Positions 43,704 to 51,767 of a stretch of 64,000 nt of DNA are shown here, piece by piece. The notes beneath the pieces were generated by a model. It ran no database searches and was not told where the DNA came from. It worked only from the letters and a program-made list of their open reading frames with translations. The DNA is taken from NCBI RefSeq assembly GCF_900112615.1, contig NZ_FOMK01000002.1, positions 558,001 through 622,000 of the forward strand. Reading direction: 5' to 3'. How positions within the stretch are numbered: the first letter of the stretch is position 1; each line of letters starts with the position of its first letter. The position numbers were made by a program, and so were the translations under genes. This DNA is from Chitinophaga sp. CF118 (GTDB taxonomy: Bacteria; Bacteroidota; Bacteroidia; Chitinophagales; Chitinophagaceae).

Positions 43704-43877
43704 GACCTGATTACTTACAGGAAAGTTGTCAGTTTGTATGCTTCGAAAAATTTACTGATTATTTATAAAGAAAGATAATCAGGTAATTTAGACCTGATTA
43801 CTTCCGGAAAAATTGCCAGTTTGTATGTTTCGAAAAATATACTGATTATTTATAAAGAAAGATAATCAGGTAATTTA
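43704..43877. repeat. 87-bp tandem duplication including a gene's last codons
   Basis: GACCTGATTACTT... at 43704-43790 is repeated at 43791-43877 with the same 87-base period and about 90 percent identity. The second unit contains the last nine codons and the stop of the deaminase gene (encoding KLPDYLSL). The first unit is a copy of that gene end lying in the spacer before the aldehyde dehydrogenase. A partial third unit (AAAGAAAGAT) is seen at 43695. Confidence 0.92.
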
Positions 43878-44764
43878 GGTCTGTTCGCCAGTGATGTATT
43901 GATCACTTTAAGGATTCTCTCACGCTCCTCACCTATCAGGGTAAGACGGGGAGCTCTTACCAGTTCACTACCCAGGCCGGCCTGTTGTTCTGCCAGTTTG
44001 ATATACTGTACCAATTTAGCGTGCAGATCCAGTTCCAGCAATGGAAGGAACCAGCGGTAGATGTCCAGTGCTTCTTTTATTTTACCGGCTTTTGTAAGTT
44101 TGTATATAGCAACTGTTTCAGCAGGGAAAGCACAAACCAGTCCGCCTACCCAACCTACAGCGCCCAGCATTATCTCTTCCATGGCCAGTGTATCTACTCC
44201 GCAAAGGATTTTATACCGGTCGCCAAATCGATTTATCATACGGGTAACATTAGAGACATCCCGGGTAGATTCCTTTACTGCCTGGATGTTAGCAAACTCC
44301 TGCAGTTGATCGAACATCTCCAGGGTAACTTCTACTTTATAGTCAACCGGATTGTTATAGATCATGATAGGCAGATCTGTTGAAGTCGCTACGGCTTTGA
44401 AATAGGCTATAGTTTCACATTCATCGCTTTTATATCTCATAGGAGGAAGCAACATCAGCCCTTTTGCGCCCCATTGTGCAGCTAATTCAGCCTGTTTTAC
44501 GGCTTCCCGGGTAGCGCCTTCAGCAATATTCATGACAACGGGCACTTTGCCGGCCACCTGCTCTACTGTAAATTTTGTAAGTTTTTCTTTCTCAGCTGTG
44601 GTCAGTACACTAGCCTCTCCAAGCGAACCGCCCAGAATTATTCCATCGATACCAGCATCCAGCTGCACTTTCAGGTTTTTTCCGAACAGTGGCAGGTCCA
44701 GTTCATCGGCAGATGTGAACTTAGTGGTAATTGCAGGAAATATCCCTTTCCATTCTATACTCAT
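43850..44764 (-). CDS. DHDPS/NAL family enzyme, probable 1-pyrroline-4-hydroxy-2-carboxylate deaminase
   Basis: 304 residues of the class I aldolase-like (beta/alpha)8 family. Schiff-base Lys164 (IQAVKEST), Tyr136 (MIYNNPVDY) and the GGSLGEASVLT substrate-carboxylate loop (about 45-55) are all present. By itself it could be a dihydrodipicolinate synthase or N-acetylneuraminate lyase homolog. Next to an alpha-ketoglutarate semialdehyde dehydrogenase and a divergent AraC regulator, and with a hydroxyproline epimerase elsewhere in the window, deamination of the hydroxyproline-derived pyrroline is the best assignment. It is the first gene of the minus-strand unit, facing the regulator across 264 bases. 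Confidence 0.88.
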   Translation of the reverse strand: MSIEWKGIFPAITTKFTSADELDLPLFGKNLKVQLDAGIDGIILGGSLGEASVLTTAEKEKLTKFTVEQVAGKVPVVMNIAEGATREAVKQAELAAQWGAKGLMLLPPMRYKSDECETIAYFKAVATSTDLPIMIYNNPVDYKVEVTLEMFDQLQEFANIQAVKESTRDVSNVTRMINRFGDRYKILCGVDTLAMEEIMLGAVGWVGGLVCAFPAETVAIYKLTKAGKIKEALDIYRWFLPLLELDLHAKLVQYIKLAEQQAGLGSELVRAPRLTLIGEERERILKVINTSLANRPKLPDYLSL

Positions 44765-44840
44765 AGCATAATTATTTTCTCCAAAAATATTTCAAACATA
44801 TTAAGCCGGCCTAACTGATAATAATCAATTATAAGCTAAT

Positions 44841-44964
44841 ATTAACCTGTTTTAAATGGAAGGTAGCTGACATTAACCATTTTTTCACCCATAGAATGAT
44901 TTTTCTATGAAATTTGGGTTAATATTCGTAATATTGAACCACTGGAATTAATAATTGTACAATT
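44841..44964. promoter_or_regulatory. Candidate operator region between deaminase and AraC genes
   Basis: ATTAACC occurs at 44841-44847 and 44872-44878, 31 bases (three helical turns) apart, with an inverse GGTTAAT at 44917-44923. The palindrome AATTGTACAATT lies at 44953-44964. Direct repeats at helical spacing suit an AraC-type regulator, here encoded divergently. Binding is inferred, not shown. Confidence 0.4.
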
Positions 44965-45028
44965 AACACTCATTGCCGACAGCCTGGTCAACCAAGATAC
45001 CTGTAAACCACATTTAAAAAACTACAAT

Positions 45029-45913
45029 ATGAAAGTGCTGCAGTTCACTATACCTGTTCCGCTGGACAAATCTATCATTGTACAGAAGGATGTACTTCCG
45101 TATTTCTATCCGCATTTGCACAGACACCAGGAGATTCAGCTTACCTGGGTACAGCAGGGCGAAGGCACGCTGGTAGCGGATAATAATATGCATTCTTTCC
45201 GCTCTAACGAGATCTACTGGCTGGGGGCTAATCAACCGCATATCTTTAAAAGTGAGTCGTCTTACTTCCAGCCTAAAAGCCGGAAAAAGATCGTTGCCCT
45301 GGTAATCTTTTTCAATCCATACGGGGAACTCTCTGCCTTTTTTAACCTGCCGGAAATCAAGTTGCTCAAAAACTTTGTACAGCAGCATCAGTCAGGCTTT
45401 AAAGTACCACCGGAACACGCCGTAGAGATATCCGGTAAAATGCTGAAAGTGACCAACAGCAGCGGGACTGAGCAACTGATCCACTTCGTGGACCTGTTAA
45501 AGCAATTGTCCTCCTACTCAGATATTACCCCACTGGCATCCGGACAAAAAACACAACTGGTAAGTGAACATGAAGGTATCCGGGTAGGTAATATCTACAA
45601 CTTTATCATGCAGCATTATGATAAGCCCATTACGCTGGAAGACGCTGCCAAACAGGCCCACATGACACCACAGGCATTCTGCCGGTTCTTCAAAAAGCAT
45701 ACTCTGCATACATTTGTGTCCTTCTTAAATGAAGTGCGGATCAATGAGGCATGTAAAAAACTGACCGACGGGACATATGATAATATTGCTACAGTAGCTT
45801 ATACGTGCGGGTTTAACAGTATTACCAACTTTAACAGGGTATTTAAAACAGTAACGTGTAAGTCGCCCAGTGAGTATATTAACAGCTATTTCCAGAGCGT
45901 GGAGCATGCATAA
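45029..45913 (+). CDS. AraC family transcriptional regulator of the hydroxyproline genes (probable)
   Basis: 294 residues: an N-terminal cupin-like effector domain (about 20-120, with YPHLHRHQEIQLTWVQQGEG and NEIYWLGANQPH) and a C-terminal pair of helix-turn-helix motifs (about 195-290: ITLEDAAKQAHMTPQAFCRFF and YDNIATVAYTCGFNSITNFNRVFK). It is transcribed divergently from the deaminase-aldehyde dehydrogenase unit, the usual arrangement for a pathway-specific activator. It may also act on the epimerase operon at 22 kb. The effector, hydroxyproline or an intermediate, is inference. Confidence 0.93.
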   Translation: MKVLQFTIPVPLDKSIIVQKDVLPYFYPHLHRHQEIQLTWVQQGEGTLVADNNMHSFRSNEIYWLGANQPHIFKSESSYFQPKSRKKIVALVIFFNPYGELSAFFNLPEIKLLKNFVQQHQSGFKVPPEHAVEISGKMLKVTNSSGTEQLIHFVDLLKQLSSYSDITPLASGQKTQLVSEHEGIRVGNIYNFIMQHYDKPITLEDAAKQAHMTPQAFCRFFKKHTLHTFVSFLNEVRINEACKKLTDGTYDNIATVAYTCGFNSITNFNRVFKTVTCKSPSEYINSYFQSVEHA

Positions 45914-45943
45914 AAGGAAGTTCCTTAAAATAGACCATATAAG

Positions 45944-46477
45944 ATGACACCGGATATCGACATCCAACAGATGAAACTTACTGATCTGTCAGTACTTCAA
46001 AAAATCTGTTGGGAAGCCTATAGTCAAAACTTTTACCACCATTGGAACGAAGATGGTCTGGAATTATATATCAATAAAGTATTTGGCACAGAAACCTTGA
46101 AAAGTGAATTCAACGATAATAATATTCACTATTATGTAGCTTTTACAAACCAGGAGCCTGTGGCATTTATGAAATTGAATCTATCTTCAAACCTTCCCGG
46201 CTTAGAACCGGGAAAAGGTATAGAATTAGATAAAATTTACATTTTGCCACAATTCAAAGGAATGAAAATTGGTAAAAAGCTATTTGAGCTTGCCTTTGAC
46301 ATTGCAAACAATCATAAAAAGGAAATATTCTGGCTTTCTGTTATTGATACAAATCAGGAAGCTGTTACGTTTTACGAAAAGGTAGGATTTAAGTTTCATA
46401 GTAAAACACGGCTTGACTATCCAAAATTCAAGGAAGAATTAAAAGGTATGTGGAGAATGTATATTGAATTGAAATAG
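45944..46477 (+). CDS. GNAT family N-acetyltransferase
   Basis: 177 residues. The acetyl-CoA-binding motif A is visible as LDKIYILPQFKGMKIGKKLFELAF (the Q/RxxGxG/A form is QFKGMKIG), followed by IFWLSVIDTNQEAVTFYEKVGFK (motif B). It is a cytoplasmic enzyme that transfers an acetyl group to an amine; the substrate is unknown. It starts 30 bases after the AraC gene on the same strand and could be read through from it. Its lysine- and asparagine-rich, lower-G+C sequence resembles the following accessory region more than the hydroxyproline genes. Confidence 0.92.
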   Translation: MTPDIDIQQMKLTDLSVLQKICWEAYSQNFYHHWNEDGLELYINKVFGTETLKSEFNDNNIHYYVAFTNQEPVAFMKLNLSSNLPGLEPGKGIELDKIYILPQFKGMKIGKKLFELAFDIANNHKKEIFWLSVIDTNQEAVTFYEKVGFKFHSKTRLDYPKFKEELKGMWRMYIELK

Positions 46478-46664
46478 TAGCCAATGGGTTAAAAAACACT
46501 GGGAAATATCAGTTATCAATTTTCATCTTAAATCTAAGTGTTCTCTGATAATTAAAAAGAATATCCAGATAATATAATGAATTATCGGTAACGATATATT
46601 CAAATTCATATCTATGCCCTGCAATAAACTTCATATTGCGTCTGGATTTTAAAAATTTTGATAC

Positions 46665-47729
46665 CTATTGACAGTAGTCTATCCTTGGATTGTTCGAACT
46701 GTTACAAGGATATTTATACTTATCCTGGGAATATTTCGGTGATGGATTATCTGTTACCTCCAGGGGAGCCATCAACTGTCCATTGTAACCCGGCATAGTT
46801 ATCTGTTCCGTGGAACCGTTTCCCAATGCTACTTTTTTTCCGGCGGCGCTACCATTAAAGCTATAGTCAATAAGGGCATCCAGTAAACGGTAAACCCCAT
46901 AATAATCCAGTGCATCATAGGCACTACGGCTATTGGGCAGCACATGGTCAGTTACATATTTGTAACCTGTAATAGTGGATGATTTGATATAGATATAATC
47001 CTTTTCACTTGTTGCAATGTTAATATGCCTGAAGATATCAATTGCCATACGATGGTCATTGACGGTGTCTTCATCATATACCTGGGAAATCATTTTTGTA
47101 TTGGACGGGAAGTTCTGTAACTGTTCCGCCGTAGTCAAACTGCTCCCCCATGGGTAGCTGTACCAGGGTGCCATGGTGAATAGAAAACGCCCGTCCTGGC
47201 CCCAACCTTTCTCTATAAAAGCCCTATAAGACAAATCTATGGTTGCTCCGCCGCCGAAAGAGTGCCCTATAAAGCCTACTTTTAGGGTGTCAATAATATT
47301 AGGATAGTCGGCCACGGCCTTCATAAAACCATTCCATAAGGTAAGATAACGATGGTCAATGCTTACGTCAATGGTGCGATAAGGGACAAATACAACAACG
47401 TAGCCCTTTTTCGCGATAAACTCAAACAGGCCCCTGTTATATTCTTTGTCTTCACCACCATAAGGATGTGAGTAAAATATAGTCGGCCTCGCAGAGGTTA
47501 TACCCTGGGGATAAAAGATCGTTACATTGGTACCGGCATATTCCGGGTTAAGGAAGTCGATCTCCGCAACCTTGTATGAACCATCAGCACCATACCCGGA
47601 TGAAGGCCGGGAAATAGGTCCCTCCAAGTCATCATCAATAAGAATTGATGAATCACTCTTATTTTCACTTTTTGAGCATGCTGCCAGTAATACCAATAAA
47701 ATGCTGATCTTAAATAGATTAGTTCTCAT
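46665..47729 (-). CDS. Alpha/beta hydrolase lipoprotein (PAF acetylhydrolase-like)
   Basis: 354 residues. The SPII leader ends at Cys18 (LVLLAAC), so this is an envelope lipoprotein. The alpha/beta hydrolase nucleophile is Ser157 in GFIGHSFGGGATIDL, preceded by the oxyanion-type FYSHPYGGED (85-94). The strand order resembles platelet-activating-factor acetylhydrolase or dienelactone-hydrolase-like esterases. The C-terminal part carries a His in DHVLPNS that could complete the triad, and two cysteines near the end (CNSSNNPRIDYC). It is monocistronic. The substrate is unknown; an ester or acyl chain on an extracellular compound is likely. Confidence 0.85.
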   Translation of the reverse strand: MRTNLFKISILLVLLAACSKSENKSDSSILIDDDLEGPISRPSSGYGADGSYKVAEIDFLNPEYAGTNVTIFYPQGITSARPTIFYSHPYGGEDKEYNRGLFEFIAKKGYVVVFVPYRTIDVSIDHRYLTLWNGFMKAVADYPNIIDTLKVGFIGHSFGGGATIDLSYRAFIEKGWGQDGRFLFTMAPWYSYPWGSSLTTAEQLQNFPSNTKMISQVYDEDTVNDHRMAIDIFRHINIATSEKDYIYIKSSTITGYKYVTDHVLPNSRSAYDALDYYGVYRLLDALIDYSFNGSAAGKKVALGNGSTEQITMPGYNGQLMAPLEVTDNPSPKYSQDKYKYPCNSSNNPRIDYCQ

Positions 47730-48504
47730 TCCTGCTGTTATGATAATTAAATGTTGTCTTATTGTGAATGGTGTTTAGACTGTTCTGAAATGTTACAACT
47801 AAAATAGGCGAGGAAATTCAAGATATTTAAAAAAAGAAGGTAAACCCGTAAAACAAGAAGGTGAAGTATCTTAAATGTTCAGTCAGGCAACAGCTCTATG
47901 AGTTATGGCAATATTCGCAAAACATGTATTTGATAATTCGAAAGATATTGTGGTAACAGCTATCTGTAAGGATTTGCGTGATTATAAGAATGCGGGAAGA
48001 TCCAGGTATCATCTGGCGACGGTAACGGTTGAATAATATATCAAAAATAAACGAAGGCTCTGAGATTCGTCTAAATGAATACTAGTCTAGCTCATTCATA
48101 AATAATAAGAGGCTGTCAAAACTTTTGAGAGCCTCTTATTATTTATGAATGAGGTATATTTAAATGTAATAGTTACTGTTTTAGCTGACAGCTTTGGAAA
48201 TATAGTTTAGATTTCATCTTACATAATGCTGATAATTAGTATCGAAAACCAACTTTATTTTGAAAAGGTGTGGAATCTGTTTTATAATTTGGATATCGGC
48301 ACTTCGCCAAGCTGCAGGGAAAGATAATCGCTGAACTTATATTCAAAGCCCATCTGTGTTGTGTCAGCCTGAACTGCAGCTGAGTAGCGATATATAACTG
48401 AGTATTTATTCTGAAGCCGGCATTTTGCCAAACTCCCGGTTATGTGCTGCCCTTCTATTCTGGCGTCTCTTGATTTTTCATTTTTGCTTTGATTCTTTCG
48501 TTCA
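47730..48504. other. Gene-poor stretch with possible fragments
   Basis: About 775 AT-rich bases. A plus-strand ORF of 43 codons (47905-48036, MAIFAKHVFDNSKDIVVTAI...) reads like protein but is not recognised. A minus-strand 82-codon ORF (48282-48530) ends in FEYKFSDYLSLQLGEVPISKL, which looks like the end of a beta-rich protein and may be a remnant. Neither is called as a gene. A 63-bp palindrome lies at 48091-48153. Confidence 0.45.
48091..48153. repeat. Near-perfect 63-bp palindrome
   Basis: 24-base arms are perfect complements (left begins CTCATTCATAAATAATAAGA, right ends TTATGAATGAG). Inside them TCAAAA-C-TTTTGA continues the stem after a single G/G mismatch. The core AGAGGCTGTCAAAA resembles the ends of some Bacteroidota insertion sequences. 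It could be a joined pair of transposon ends, a miniature element or a strong bidirectional terminator. Confidence 0.85.
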
Positions 48505-49425
48505 TTACTTAAAAGATGCCCGATACTCAAGTGGCGAAATATTCATTTTGCTTTTAAATAATTTACTGAATGATTGTGGATGCTCAAATCCCAACTGGTA
48601 TGCAATTTCACTTACTGAGAGATTTGTAGTTGATAAAGCTTCTTTCGCTTTTTCGATTAATTTGTTATGAATATGTTGTTGAGTGCTTTGTCCTGTGATA
48701 ACTCTCAACATATCACTCAAATAATTGGGCGATAGATTTAGTTTCTCAGCAAAAAACTGAACAGTTGGAAGTCCGGATTCAATTATTTTGTCGCTTTCGA
48801 AATATTCGTCAAGCAAAGTTTCCATTTTTGTCAGTAAATCACTGCTAGCTGTTTTGCGAGTAATGAATTGCCTATTGTAAAATCGGTTGGAATAATTGAG
48901 TAATAGCTCAATCTGTGAAACCATTACATCTTGGCTAAATTGGTCTATTGAATGATTGTATTCTTTTTCAATATTCTTAAAAATCTCTTCAATCATTGCT
49001 TCTTCAGATTCAGATAAATGTAGTGCTTCATTTACTGCATACGAAAAGAACCCGTAATTTTTTATATTTTTTCCAATTGAGTAGTTTCTAATAAGGTCGG
49101 GATGAAAAACCAACAGCCATCCATCTGATCGTGTATTTCCGTTTTGGGTGGTCGATGCAATTTGCCCCGGTTCCATAAATGCCAAAACCCCTCCATCAAA
49201 GTCGTAATAATTTTGACCATAGTTGAACTTGCAATCAGAGTTATGCTTTATTGAAACTGTGTAAAAATTCAATATTACTTTAACCGAATCTTCTATAACA
49301 TATGAAGGAACATCGCTATAATTTATCAGACTAACTAATGGGTGTTTAGGCTTTGGGATACCCATTAATTTATGCAATTCCGAAACGGAATTTATTTTCA
49401 TAAATTTATTTCCCATTGAACTCAT
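48505..49425 (-). CDS. AraC family transcriptional regulator
   Basis: 306 residues: an N-terminal beta domain of the AraC-ligand-binding-like type (about 20-130, GGVLAFMEPGQIASTTQNG) and a C-terminal double helix-turn-helix (about 205-304: TVQFFAEKLNLSPNYLSDMLR and LSVSEIAYQLGFEHPQSFSKLFKSKMNISPLEY). Its start overlaps the end of the short-chain dehydrogenase gene upstream by 20 bases, so the two are translationally coupled in one transcript. It probably controls the two dehydrogenase genes. G+C is visibly lower than in most of the window, suggesting that this block was acquired. Confidence 0.93.
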   Translation of the reverse strand: MSSMGNKFMKINSVSELHKLMGIPKPKHPLVSLINYSDVPSYVIEDSVKVILNFYTVSIKHNSDCKFNYGQNYYDFDGGVLAFMEPGQIASTTQNGNTRSDGWLLVFHPDLIRNYSIGKNIKNYGFFSYAVNEALHLSESEEAMIEEIFKNIEKEYNHSIDQFSQDVMVSQIELLLNYSNRFYNRQFITRKTASSDLLTKMETLLDEYFESDKIIESGLPTVQFFAEKLNLSPNYLSDMLRVITGQSTQQHIHNKLIEKAKEALSTTNLSVSEIAYQLGFEHPQSFSKLFKSKMNISPLEYRASFK

Positions 49426-50338
49426 AATTAATTTGGGCTAATTTTTCAGAAACCTTCCAAAGTTTTCCAGCTAACTCCTTATCATACGATTTGTCACTTG
49501 ACTTTACCAATTCAGGATATCCACGCATTTCATTCATTTTGGTTGGTCCAAAATATTCACCACCTTTTACACTTGGATCTGTTGCTGCTCTTAAAATAGG
49601 AAGCGTACCTATTTCAACTTTTTGTGCAAGTATGTTTGTTATTATAGCTTGAACAAAAAAACCTGTATGCCTTGTAAGATTTGTTTTTGTATAGCCGGGG
49701 TGAGCAGCAACAACGGTTATGTCAATCTTGTTCGCTTTCAGTTGCCTGTCTAACTCATACGCAAATAATAGGTTTGCAAGTTTACTTTGAGAATAGGCTA
49801 TAAATTTATTATATCCTTTATCAAAATTCAGGTCGTCAAAATGAATATCAGGCTTACCCATTTTTGCCTTGTGCTGTCCGCTTGACTGTATTGCTATACG
49901 AGAATTTGGGGTGCTTTTTAATAAATCCAAAAGCAAGCCGGTTAGTAAGAAATGCCCCAGATGATTCGTTCCAAACTGAACTTCAAATTTTTGCTTAGTT
50001 AGTTCTCGCTTTACCGGAAACATAACACCTGCATTATTGATGAGTACATCAAGTTGCTTATACTTCTGATGAAACTCTTGAGAAAATTTATGTATTGAAG
50101 CAAAATCGGACAAGTCTAGTTGCATTAGGTCTAACTTAGCATTAGCGTTTTCCTTTTTGATTAAGGAAATTGCTTCATTACCACTTTTCAGGTTACGAGT
50201 AGTCATAACTACGTGAGCACCTTTACCGCTCAATACCTTTGATGCTTCAAATCCAAGTCCACTGTTTGCACCTGTAATGAGAATTGTTTTTCCTTGCTGT
50301 GAAGGGATGTTGTCTGCTGTCCAATTTTGTGTTGTCAT
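49406..50338 (-). CDS. Short-chain dehydrogenase (retinol dehydrogenase-like)
   Basis: 310 residues. The Rossmann motif GANSGLG is at about 21-27, NNAGVMFP is at about 97, and the catalytic YSQSK is near residue 185. The N terminus WTADNIPSQQGKTILITG is typical for the retinol dehydrogenase/protochlorophyllide-reductase-like SDR group. It is a cytoplasmic NAD(P)-dependent oxidoreductase; substrate unknown. It overlaps the AraC regulator gene by 20 bases. Its upstream 140 bases and first 24 codons are almost identical to those of the neighbouring SDR gene, an obvious duplication. Confidence 0.93.
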   Translation of the reverse strand: MTTQNWTADNIPSQQGKTILITGANSGLGFEASKVLSGKGAHVVMTTRNLKSGNEAISLIKKENANAKLDLMQLDLSDFASIHKFSQEFHQKYKQLDVLINNAGVMFPVKRELTKQKFEVQFGTNHLGHFLLTGLLLDLLKSTPNSRIAIQSSGQHKAKMGKPDIHFDDLNFDKGYNKFIAYSQSKLANLLFAYELDRQLKANKIDITVVAAHPGYTKTNLTRHTGFFVQAIITNILAQKVEIGTLPILRAATDPSVKGGEYFGPTKMNEMRGYPELVKSSDKSYDKELAGKLWKVSEKLAQINYEFNGK

Positions 50339-50480
50339 TTTTTTATGCTTTTTAATTATGGCACAAAGGTCAGAAACTTTAAAACTGTCAGAGTAGCCAA
50401 TTCCCTGAATAATGTATCCTAATCAAGGTTTTTCAGTTCGTTCATAGTTGCACTGTCTATTTGTTAGGGTTGCATATAAG
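50266..50480 (-). repeat. Direct repeat, copy A (SDR 5' end plus promoter)
   Basis: About 210 bases, beginning inside the coding region at TTGCACCTGT and running through the start codon (50338) into the upstream region. They recur at 51351-51560 with a constant offset of 1085 and only a handful of differences, including a small indel near 50455. GTCAGA occurs twice 18 bases apart (50369 and 50387), a spacing suited to an AraC-type binding site. Confidence 0.92.
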
Positions 50481-50565
50481 GCGAAAACACCAAAGCCTAT
50501 AAATAATAGATTTCGGTTTTTTCGCCATTGAAATATTCTACAACAGGATTCATATTTCAGATATG

Positions 50566-51423
50566 TTAAAGTCCAAATTGTGATTTAATACTGCCTATAA
50601 ATGTGGCATCATCATATTGTTGACGATTTGCCATAAGCATTTTAGCATCTTCTCCTGCCGTATATCTCAATTGATTTTTTTCGTCTGTTGCAGCCTCAAA
50701 TATTACTTCTGCCACCACACTTGCAGGCGAAACATTTTCAACCATTTTGGGCATTGCTGCCATCAAAGAACTAACAATATTTTGATATTCAGTCATATTT
50801 TCATCATTACTAAAATCTAAAGACCTACCTGAAAAATCAGTCGCTATCATACCTGGCTCAACAATTTTTACTTGTCCGCCAAATTGCTCTACTTCATAGT
50901 TAAGCGATTCTGAAATACCTTCAACGGCAAATTTTGTTCCGTGGTACAATGAACCTAAAGGGAAAGTCATTTTGCCTCCAATTGAGGAAATGTTAATAAT
51001 AATACCCTTTTTGTTTTGTCGAAAATGAGGCAGAATGGTCTTGGTAACATCTAAAAGCCCAATAACATTGGTATTGAATTGTTGTAAAATTTTCTCCCGA
51101 CTAAATGACTCTAATGGTCCGTATGCACCATAGCCAGCATTATTTAGCAATACATCAATGCTGCCAAATTTTTGAACGCCTTTTATAAACGCATTTTGAA
51201 TAGAATCTAAATCTAAAACATCAAGTTTGGCAACCAAAACATTTTCTAAGTGTTTTAATTCTGATTCTTTTTCTGGATTTCTCATTGTAGCGATTACATT
51301 CCAGCCTTTAGATTGAAATAACTTTGCAGTTTCTTTTCCAATGCCACTGCTTGCACCTGTAATGAGAATTGTTTTTGCTTGCTGTGAAGGGATGTTGTCT
51401 GCTGTCCAATTTTGTGTTGTCAT
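50566..51423 (-). CDS. Short-chain dehydrogenase
   Basis: 285 residues: GASSGIGKETAK (Rossmann glycine motif, about 24-35), NNAGYGAYGPL, and the catalytic YHGTKFAVEGISE (near residue 170). The body belongs to the classical SDR branch with SDR-type FAVEGxSE and IVEPGMIATDF. The first 15 residues (MTTQNWTADNIPSQQ) are not usual for this branch, which normally begins directly at the KTILITG strand. They equal the leader of the adjacent SDR and were probably acquired with the duplicated promoter. It lies upstream of the other SDR and the AraC gene on the same strand. Substrate unknown. Confidence 0.93.
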   Translation of the reverse strand: MTTQNWTADNIPSQQAKTILITGASSGIGKETAKLFQSKGWNVIATMRNPEKESELKHLENVLVAKLDVLDLDSIQNAFIKGVQKFGSIDVLLNNAGYGAYGPLESFSREKILQQFNTNVIGLLDVTKTILPHFRQNKKGIIINISSIGGKMTFPLGSLYHGTKFAVEGISESLNYEVEQFGGQVKIVEPGMIATDFSGRSLDFSNDENMTEYQNIVSSLMAAMPKMVENVSPASVVAEVIFEAATDEKNQLRYTAGEDAKMLMANRQQYDDATFIGSIKSQFGL

Positions 51424-51560
51424 TTTTTTATGCTTTTTAATTATGGCACAAAGGTCAGAAACTTTAAAACTGTCAGAGTAGCCAATTCCCTGAATGATGT
51501 ATCCTAATCAAGGTTTTTCAGTTCGTTTATAGTCGCACTGTCGGTTAGGGTTGCACATAA
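51351..51560 (-). repeat. Direct repeat, copy B (SDR 5' end plus promoter)
   Basis: Second copy of the 210-base segment, carrying the start codon of the upstream SDR (51423) and the same GTCAGA pair upstream. The remaining intergenic sequence to 51767 holds only a 29-codon minus-strand ORF (51570-51659, MAISNIEELKDIVHSNINAT...) that I cannot support as a gene. Confidence 0.92.
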
Positions 51561-51767
51561 CTCGGGCATTTACCAATATTCAGCAAGCGTATCGCATTGA
51601 GTAGCATTAATATTAGAATGAACTATGTCCTTTAATTCCTCAATATTGGAAATAGCCATAATGTCATGTTTAAATCGGATAAACAAGTTACAATAAAAAT
51701 ACAAGAGTCGCCCATATCGGTGGCCGCTAACCGAAATCAATAGATATACCTGAAGCCATAAAGTATT

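Noticed and set aside
43850..44764. DHDPS-family gene as lysine-pathway dapA
   Set aside because: Context (semialdehyde dehydrogenase, AraC regulator, hydroxyproline epimerase and dehydrogenase in the same window) favours a catabolic deaminase.
47905..48036. 43-codon plus-strand ORF
   Set aside because: Reads like protein but is short and unrecognised, with no promoter or neighbour to support it.
48282..48530. 82-codon minus-strand ORF
   Set aside because: Lys/Arg/Gln-rich start overlapping the AraC gene end, and only the final 25 residues look protein-like. It may be a remnant but support is insufficient.
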